From the NCBI GenBank assembly GCA_019918135.1, contig WBZZ01006973.1, forward strand, positions 152,501 through 175,000: a DNA stretch of 22,500 nucleotides, in the 5' to 3' direction. Shown piece by piece: positions 17,601-22,500 of this stretch. How positions within the stretch are numbered: the first letter of the stretch is position 1; each line of letters starts with the position of its first letter. The translations under genes and the position numbers were made by a program. The stretch comes from Paulinella micropora. Lineage: Eukaryota; Cercozoa; Imbricatea; Euglyphida; Paulinellidae. Below the pieces are notes generated by a model. It did no database searches and had not been told where the DNA came from. It was given only the letters and a program-made list of their open reading frames with translations.

Positions 17601-19449
17601 GAAGGAGGAGATAGATCAGGCGGTGGATGCATGCATCCCGTGCAAGATAAACAAAACACCACTGAAGGCAAATTTCGGCCTGATTGGCGAATTTCCTCTT
17701 CATGCGGGGATGTTTGAGTTTATACACATTGATCATGTGGGACCTTTCCCAGAATCGAAGGATGGTTACAAATACCTCCTTACGGCTATTGACAGAGCCA
17801 CCAACTATGTGTGGATCATCCCTGTCAAAGACGTTACCGGCAAGACGACGGCCGAGGCGCTGATCGATAGGATCATCTCACAGATCGGAGTACCAAGAAA
17901 GATATGTTCTGATCGAGGCTCGGACTTTAATAACGAGGTCATCGACAAACTATCTAAGTATTACGGGATGAAATGGCAATATGTTACTGCCTATAACCCG
18001 CGAGCAAATGGGAAAATCGAGCGGGTACACAGACCCCTCAAAGCCTCGCTAAAGATGTATTGCACGAAGAAGGAGAATCAAAGAGCATGGGTCGAGGCAG
18101 CACCATCATTTGCGTTTGCAATGAACTGTCTACCCTCTACGGCGTTAGGAGGCTCGAAGAGCTCAATCTCGCCATATCAGTTAGTATATGGGCGTGAGCC
18201 TGATATCCCGACTTCGCTCCTTCACCCAAAAGACACTTGGGCGGATGCGGATGAGTTGTTTGGGATGAGACTTAGAGTGAAGATGGAGGCGGAACAAATA
18301 GTCAGGGCGCATAGAGAGGCGGAGCGCCGAAAGACTGATGCTGAAGGGGTGCGACAAGCGCACTTGGATCAGATCAAGTTCCAGGTCGGGGATATTGTAC
18401 TATTGTACCATCCTCAAGTCCCGAAGGGAGTCAGCTCTAAGCTGTTCACTCACTGGAAAGGACCTTATCAGATTATGGAACAGACGGGACCTCTGAATTA
18501 CAAGATCAGGGGTAGAGGGAAGGTGCAAATTGTGAATGTAAGAAGGCTGATTAAGTATGATCCCTTCTTACTGGAAGATGAATCCGTTGAGGAGGCGTTA
18601 AAACGGATGAAGGATGATTTCAAAGAGGTGCCGCCCATCCACAAGGAGGCTGGCATAGACCAAGACGATGCTTATCGGGCACCGATAGCTGAGAAGGAGG
18701 AGAGTGAGGTGGACAGCAAGGAGAAGACTGACCGCATAAGCGCGGTGGGGACTCAGTCCAAGTCTCCGCGAGAGCATAGCGGAAAGAAGGAGAAGATCAC
18801 AGAGGCGCAGCTAAGGAGAGCGCGGAATGATCTTATCAACGACCAACCGAGGAAGGCGATGAGGTCGATGAGATCAAAGGACGTCCACCAGGAGGAGGAG
18901 GGGACGGACACTGACCCAAACGCGGGCAACGTTGAGATTGTCCATGAGCGATGGAAGGAAGGCGATGCGATAGCAACCATCGCATGGGTGAAAAATGTTT
19001 TCTATCTGATGAGACCAGCGGAACAACATGTCGCTGATGACACTCTCTCAGACTTATACTTGATGCGGGTCGTGGCGGTCCCACGACAGATGCGTGTCAC
19101 ACGGACACTCAAAATATCATCAGCCGCAAAGATAGTACAACCGATACTCCAGTTCTGGAGAAGTATGGACCCGGTTGAGGATCCAAAGGCAAGACATTAT
19201 CTGCCAGTATATAAAGACGCAAAAAGTCTCGAGACATGGGATGATACAATTACTCCCAGAGACAAGGATTACACTGCGTGGACCATTCAGACACTGCCAA
19301 GAGGAGTGCTTGATGTCCCTTTTGAATTATCGTTGGGCGGAATCCCTAATAAGATCTGGGACATTCTCGAACAGTCAAAGTTCGATCTGACTTTTGTTGG
19401 TGGTCCTCCACCAGGCAAAGAAATCCGCGCCAGACGACGAAGGCAGTGA
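14554..19449 (+). CDS. Pol: RT, RNase H and integrase of the gypsy-type element
   Basis: Open for about 1,630 codons with no break; residues are numbered from the GTG at 14608. Residues 1-320 are an unassigned region. Reverse transcriptase spans about 340-560, with FYSVIDLKNGFWQ (Asp424), LPMGLKQAPGLFQ and CYIDD (Asp504-505); about a dozen extra residues precede YIDD. RNase H is at about 645-770, with Asp656, Glu698, Asp724 and Asp766. Integrase has an HHCC domain (His972, His979, Cys1009, Cys1012), a catalytic triad Asp1042, Asp1102, Glu1138 with exactly 35 residues between the last two, and a GPY/F module (HWKGPYQI, about 1282-1289). Residues 1321-1613 are an extension with a charged linker and a globular end, and no recognisable chromodomain. 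All catalytic residues are present, so it is probably active. It is likely made as a Gag-Pro-Pol fusion by recoding. Confidence 0.96.
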   Translation, partial: AESSDGSQKDAIAHEALEVYVHPHVVRPDELSWTDNWESQVCTVTVPTCHWDKKSIDDLIEKRKEEIICVAQRSPSLARFAEGVGTDVHITNGYCFHAKVGEEKREAFVPRRTGRIPDTPPETIKSFITDFWGDEPTWPRSLSEVKKCLRTLFENNKPYTIILPYNEKAIWAQEIRDRLIDHPIPVPSRKQQLVVACRMGTREQSSAYKRKLRDLDKLKLIPQAFTCFDGFYTRKAPLQYARLIDMLVELGKDDEPDTVTYEKTGLDDVSEEDLGLEEDREPLKQHKQMSDEDFQEAARKILEEGVGTEKEKELLKAKLEANKEIFDPPHAGGVKPEDFTAVIYKIPGAEPSPAPRRANLSIHEAKIAEELARQLLNEDFIERSTSPIVSQPRIVPKPGGEWRLTVNYARVNKVLEEERNPLPTLEEGRRVLRNAKFYSVIDLKNGFWQIPLEEKSRWLTAFVVGMEIYQWKVLPMGLKQAPGLFQKAMQKMLSSQYDDLSDGGFMRRRGQKAGEYAFCYIDDIIVYSNTMEEHIDHLSDIFRRIGAFGLKCNLKKCQLAKTSVTYLGYEISHNRVSISKEKREEIMNRPIPKNRTELHSFLAMAQYYSQFIPDWGATRAKVEKMIDFGDFEKWDEEALQAFHALKDLIYKDPKDGGLVLTMPDFTKQFVVDTDASKFAIGAVLQQEDEEKKLRPIMFISRKLCAAERNYCTRQREALAVVWALKRLREYLWGGPQFTVRTDHHNLLWLMNHEQTGRLARWQAFLSCFDFTMVHLPGKRNVVADSLSRLEFNSEVSALVSTVEMEDLSTDKVYEVSHIEAMEMASGVRYDRTGLRYSPQGPDHGICCELHTQEDAEWSYEVYENAKANIREEEETQEVYAEPPQERRSDLDDDPERIGVRLEDGTIHIASPTAWRQQQAQDPEFKELIQLYQNPDELRMTKAIKDQMKEMGWRDGLLWYKGLHGRYASQPDKWTLWVPESLRRFIFVAAHNCPLLAHPGRQRTHMFVARRFWWKKMKEEIDQAVDACIPCKINKTPLKANFGLIGEFPLHAGMFEFIHIDHVGPFPESKDGYKYLLTAIDRATNYVWIIPVKDVTGKTTAEALIDRIISQIGVPRKICSDRGSDFNNEVIDKLSKYYGMKWQYVTAYNPRANGKIERVHRPLKASLKMYCTKKENQRAWVEAAPSFAFAMNCLPSTALGGSKSSISPYQLVYGREPDIPTSLLHPKDTWADADELFGMRLRVKMEAEQIVRAHREAERRKTDAEGVRQAHLDQIKFQVGDIVLLYHPQVPKGVSSKLFTHWKGPYQIMEQTGPLNYKIRGRGKVQIVNVRRLIKYDPFLLEDESVEEALKRMKDDFKEVPPIHKEAGIDQDDAYRAPIAEKEESEVDSKEKTDRISAVGTQSKSPREHSGKKEKITEAQLRRARNDLINDQPRKAMRSMRSKDVHQEEEGTDTDPNAGNVEIVHERWKEGDAIATIAWVKNVFYLMRPAEQHVADDTLSDLYLMRVVAVPRQMRVTRTLKISSAAKIVQPILQFWRSMDPVEDPKARHYLPVYKDAKSLETWDDTITPRDKDYTAWTIQTLPRGVLDVPFELSLGGIPNKIWDILEQSKFDLTFVGGPPPGKEIRARRRRQ

Positions 19450-19479
19450 CAAAGAAACTATTTTTCTTTATGCGTCTCA

Positions 19480-19485
19480 AATAAA
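19480..19485 (+). promoter_or_regulatory. AATAAA hexamer after pol
   Basis: A canonical polyadenylation hexamer 31 bases past the pol stop. The LTRs lack one. It could end some transcripts before the 3' LTR, but no downstream GT-rich element was verified. Confidence 0.35.
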
Positions 19486-20074
19486 CTGATTGATTGCCCA
19501 CGGCGTATCATGATTTGATCATGCATCATCAGTTATCAATATGAATATTAAAAAGACTCAGTGATATAACTTGGCATTCGATCGCAACATACGAGTGCGA
19601 AAGGTCGATCGACGATGATACTACACCGTATACGGGGATCGCTAGTGTATTGAGCGATGGTGTTCCCGGTATGACCCTTTCCAAGTCCTGGGATGATGTT
19701 CTCGAAAATGAAATGTTCTCTGAAACTTTCATTAAATTATTTTTTACGATAGATTATATACTGTCGTACCTGAGCACGGTCAATCTCTACTTGTGTCGGT
19801 ATATCGCAGGGTCGGGTACATACACCTCGACTTCGGATATAGCTATTAGGACTGGCCCCCTAATACTATATCATAGGATATCCGCCTTATACAAGGGTAT
19901 GTCATTAAAAAAGACAATGTACTTACGATCTCCCTGTGAATAATAATAATAATAATGATAATATGCTTCTCTGTAATGGCTATGCATTCTCACATGCCTC
20001 CATCGTCTCACCCGTGAGTCGAAGAATTGACGATAGCTCAATGAAGCAAGGGCAGTCACACTTCCAGACGAGCG

Positions 20075-20121
20075 TATGTTCAATGAAAATACTGGTCCAG
20101 ACGGACCGGTATGTTCAATGA
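20075..20121 (+). repeat. Direct repeats flanking a hairpin in the 3' region
   Basis: TATGTTCAATGA occurs twice, 35 bases apart. Between them, ACTGGTCC and GGACCGGT form a stem with one mismatch around AGAC (20091-20110). The purpose is unknown. Confidence 0.7.
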
Positions 20122-20505
20122 TATGGTGCACGACGGAATCGAACTCACAGGGCAGATGTAGAACTTGACCATGCTATAATAATAATATAATAATAATGAT
20201 AATGAATAAGAAAGAAGGAGATCAAAGGGGGAATCGTACTACAACACCACGTTGCTTGTATTTTTTTTATTAATAGTACGTTTGTTCTTGACATACTGCC
20301 GAAAAAGAAAATTGAGGGGAAGGAGTTCAAAATTTACAAGAAAGGCTAGAGAATCCGCTTTGACGTGCCGTATGAGGATATATTTATCGTCTTTTAGCGT
20401 CTCTCCGTGGGTCGATGCGCTGTGTGGCATGACACCATAGCGCATACTATTTGCAGAAAGAAATCAGGAGGTGTATTACGAAAATGCTATTTCCGTCATA
20501 AAATC

Positions 20506-20514
20506 GGGAGGGGG
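20506..20514 (+). promoter_or_regulatory. Polypurine tract for plus-strand priming (gypsy-type)
   Basis: GGGAGGGGG ends three bases (TAC) before the TGTAGG start of the 3' LTR, as expected for the second-strand primer. Confidence 0.88.
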
Positions 20515-20517
20515 TAC

Positions 20518-20753
20518 TGTAGGCATCACCCCCTGATAGCAGGTAAAAAGTACCTTTTCCTGGTGACAGGTGCACCAGCTTGTTTTTCAGTATTATTTGT
20601 CCGGATTGGACCTGATGCCATTTTATTCCTGGTCTGTTGCCGTTTTCCTTTTTGGCTTCACTGAGCTAATACAACGAGACATCATTCTCATTCTTGAGGA
20701 CTGTGTTTGGTTGTATTACCGACTTTTTACGAGCTATCGTTGGGGGCATTACA
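20518..20753 (+). repeat. 3' LTR of the gypsy-type element (236 bp)
   Basis: Same ends as the 5' LTR. Differences from it (about three substitutions and a one-base indel) all fall in the first 38 bases. The right flank ATGAC does not repeat the left flank TCTAT. Confidence 0.95.
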
Positions 20754-22010
20754 ATGACAAGTGCCTAACATGAGAGCAGCCTCAGAGTGATATTCTCCTT
20801 GGTTTGTTTTTGAATAAGATCACCACGGCTAACATAGTGAGAGGGAAGCCTCGGAGAGAAATCAAAGAGAGGACAAGTCACACAGCCACCCCTAGAAAAA
20901 AAGGCAGCTAGCCTATGATATTAATACTATTAATATCAGTAGCTCAGTGACATTGACGGGAGAGACTCTGAGCTATTGTAGTGTGCGGCCGGGAGTAACT
21001 TTCGGCGAGGATTGGGCTAAGGAAGAGTATGAAGAGAATTGGCACTCAGTCAGTAAAGCGAGAAGGAAAAGTCTTAGAACCGTGCGAAAAGGAACTTGAA
21101 GAGAGACTTTATCACAACTTTAAGTCCGTAAGCAGCCAAAGCCTAGTTATTTCGTTGCTCTCGACGACGATCTAATAGAAAAGATGTTAGACAAAAAGAG
21201 GTTTGAATTGATCCTTTGAAGTCATTTCTGGACGGAATCGAAAATCAGTTGGAGAAGTCAAAACCGTTTGCAGAGGAGAATATAGCAGTAAAAATGAATA
21301 AAAATGTCAACGGTTGTAACACTTCAAAATTTGCTGGTCGTTAAGATGCTCAGTCTGATATGGTACCATGGTGACTTCCAAGTGACAGTCTTTTCTTGTG
21401 TCGTTTTCTTTTTATTAGAACTTCATATTTCTCAGACGATCACTTAATGATTTGAACAGTGATGATGATGCCCTTCCAAGCCTTAAGTTTAAATTGAAGG
21501 AACATGCAATTATCAATACATAATTTCATACATCCGCTACTAACACTGTTGAATTAAACTAGTATTACCAATAAGAAAATATAAGCGTTTGAGTACAGAA
21601 TGTTTGTAGAATATTCTCTACTTAGTATGAATTGCTCTGTGCTGGCAGTTCTGTTTGAGAAGTTTCACAGCAACATTGAAAGCCTCGTCGAGCTCATACT
21701 ACGAGACCTTTGCACAACGCAACGTGCTTAGCAGCTAGCAAGAAGCAGTGTCTGCGCTTGACGTCCCTTGATGCCTAGTCGAGGGTGTGGTATCCAGTTA
21801 GTGGTTTCCACGCGCCTAGGGAGCGGGGATGAGACTCCAACTCTCGCCAAGCGTACGAACGACCGCATCTGGCATACCATACAGACATGTCTCTATCGTG
21901 CAGCGAACAGGAAGGAAATGAAAAAGTCAAAAGAAAAGAAGAAATGAGAGAGGGTGGAAAGAAAGAAGGAAACTAAGGAAGAGAACCAAAGGGAGAGGAA
22001 CGGAGGGGGC
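20754..22010. other. Right flank, no confident gene
   Basis: No known domain, RNA gene or mobile-element signature was recognised. Two short open stretches are described separately. The stretch from about 21905 on is purine-rich and merges into the GGAA repeat. It is read as host DNA or old repeat material. Confidence 0.5.
20896..21175 (+). other. Two overlapping short open stretches, possible gene remnant
   Basis: A 67-codon frame without ATG (20896-21099) contains VRPGVTFGEDWAKEEYEENW, which has protein-like composition. A second frame, with an ATG at 21029, stays open to a stop at 21173-21175 and reads EKELEERLYHNF. A frameshifted exon remnant or chance are both possible. No family was recognised. 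Confidence 0.2.
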
Positions 22011-22165
22011 AGGAAGGAAGGAAGGAAGGAAGGAAGGAATGAATGAATGACGGAATGAAGGAATGAAAGAAGAAAGGAAGGAAGGAAGGAAGGCAGGAAG
22101 GAAGAAAGGAAGGAAGGAAGGAAGGGAGGGAGGGAGGGAGGAAGGAAGGAAGGAAGGAAGGAAGG
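22011..22165. repeat. (GGAA)n purine-rich microsatellite
   Basis: Imperfect GGAA units with interspersed GAAT and GGGA variants, within a longer purine-rich stretch that starts near 21905. Minus-strand Pro/Ser/Phe/Leu frames here are shadows of the repeat. Confidence 0.96.
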
Positions 22166-22395
22166 GTCCGAAGACGTGTTCAAACGGACCCAAGACATGT
22201 ATGAAAGGGGTAATTCAAGCACATTGAGTGATTTGTGTCAAGCTGACTTTTTGCAGCGGAGGTGTGTTTTAAAGTAAGCGTCCCATTCAAGCTTGCCGCC
22301 CACCCAGGCACAGCGAGGGTGCACACAATTGTCCCCCTAAGCATGCGGTTGTTTCACACATAAAAAACTGCATGCTAGATAAAGTAGAGCATTGT

Positions 22396-22500
22396 AATAC
22401 AATACAATACAATACAATATAAGACAAGACAAGACAAGACAAGACAAAGACAAAGACAGGACAAAAGACAAGACAAGACAACAAAAGACAAGAAAAGACA
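22396..22500. repeat. AATAC/AAGAC pentanucleotide microsatellite, running off the window
   Basis: AATAC units from 22396 to about 22420 pass into AAGAC units, which become irregular (AAAGAC, AAAAGAC) up to the window edge. Confidence 0.95.

Larger units (their letters stand above)
19450..20505 (+). other. Noncoding 3' region of the gypsy-type element
   Basis: About 1.06 kb separates the pol stop from the polypurine tract. No envelope-like gene is present. An AATAAA lies at 19480-19485, 31 bases after the stop. AAT/ATA trinucleotide runs occur near 19941-19962 and 20176-20207. A 12-base direct repeat TATGTTCAATGA (20075-20086 and 20110-20121) flanks a small hairpin at 20091-20110. Short frames here look incidental. 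Confidence 0.75.
9921..20753 (+). mobile_element. Nearly intact Ty3/gypsy-type LTR retrotransposon, 10.8 kb
   Basis: LTRs of 237 and 236 bp, both starting TGTAGGCATCACC and ending GGGGGCATTACA, bound a 10.4-kb interior. The order Gag, protease, RT, RNase H, integrase is the gypsy order. A GGGAGGGGG polypurine tract precedes the 3' LTR. Pol is open for about 1,600 codons and the LTRs are identical except in their first 38 or so bases, so the insertion is young. Gag, protease and pol lie in three different registers, each -1 from the one before. No target-site duplication is visible: the left flank is TCTAT, the right flank ATGAC. There is no envelope-like ORF after pol. Confidence 0.95.

Noticed and set aside
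20124..20175. Possible minus-strand tRNA (CCA end and a TTCGATT loop)
   Set aside because: The T-stem does not pair and the acceptor arm has too few bases, so no cloverleaf forms.
21893..22222. Minus-strand frames rich in Pro, Ser, Phe and Leu, resembling a membrane protein
   Set aside because: They are translations of the GGAA repeat, and two registers give the same pattern.

Overview
The window is eukaryotic repeat-rich DNA. Two LTR retrotransposons fill about 88% of it, simple-sequence repeats sit at both ends, and I see no convincing host gene, tRNA, rRNA or CRISPR array. The host cannot be named from the sequence. Tetranucleotide and pentanucleotide microsatellites and large retroelements fit a marine alga or protist or an invertebrate equally well.

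Layout: 65-277 is a compound GACA/GATA/GTAG microsatellite, followed by unassigned flank. 896-9888 is a decayed Ty1/copia-type element on the minus strand. It has LTRs at 9713-9888 (5') and 896-1084 (3'), a polypurine tract beside the 3' LTR, a primer-binding site beside the 5' LTR, and near-matching 5-bp flanks (GTGAA and GTGAC). Along the minus strand the order is gag, an unusual linker with a Cys/His cluster, protease, integrase, reverse transcriptase and RNase H. The coding frame is broken by at least ten frameshifts or stops.

9921-20753 is a Ty3/gypsy-type element on the plus strand. It has LTRs at 9921-10157 and 20518-20753, a leader with a stem-loop, a very long Gag, a protease frame and an intact pol of about 1,600 codons. 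It is young: the two LTRs match exactly over their last 200 bp or so. The two 5' LTRs stand head to head with only 32 bp between them.

The gypsy-type element is the most interesting part. Its Gag carries a CCCH-type zinc finger instead of the usual CCHC knuckle. The protease has Asp-Thr-Met where Asp-Thr/Ser-Gly is expected. Gag, protease and pol lie in three successive -1 registers. A 133-codon open stretch with no ATG (13235-13636) overlaps the Gag end. It reads as an RGG-rich tail, lies in the protease frame, and is separated from the protease by one TGA. Pol carries long unassigned N- and C-terminal regions and no visible chromodomain. The frame changes sit only at domain borders of an otherwise intact young copy, so recoding is a serious alternative to decay.

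Right of 20753 the sequence is unassigned flank with two short open stretches, a GGAA-type purine repeat and an AATAC/AAGAC pentamer repeat that runs off the window.
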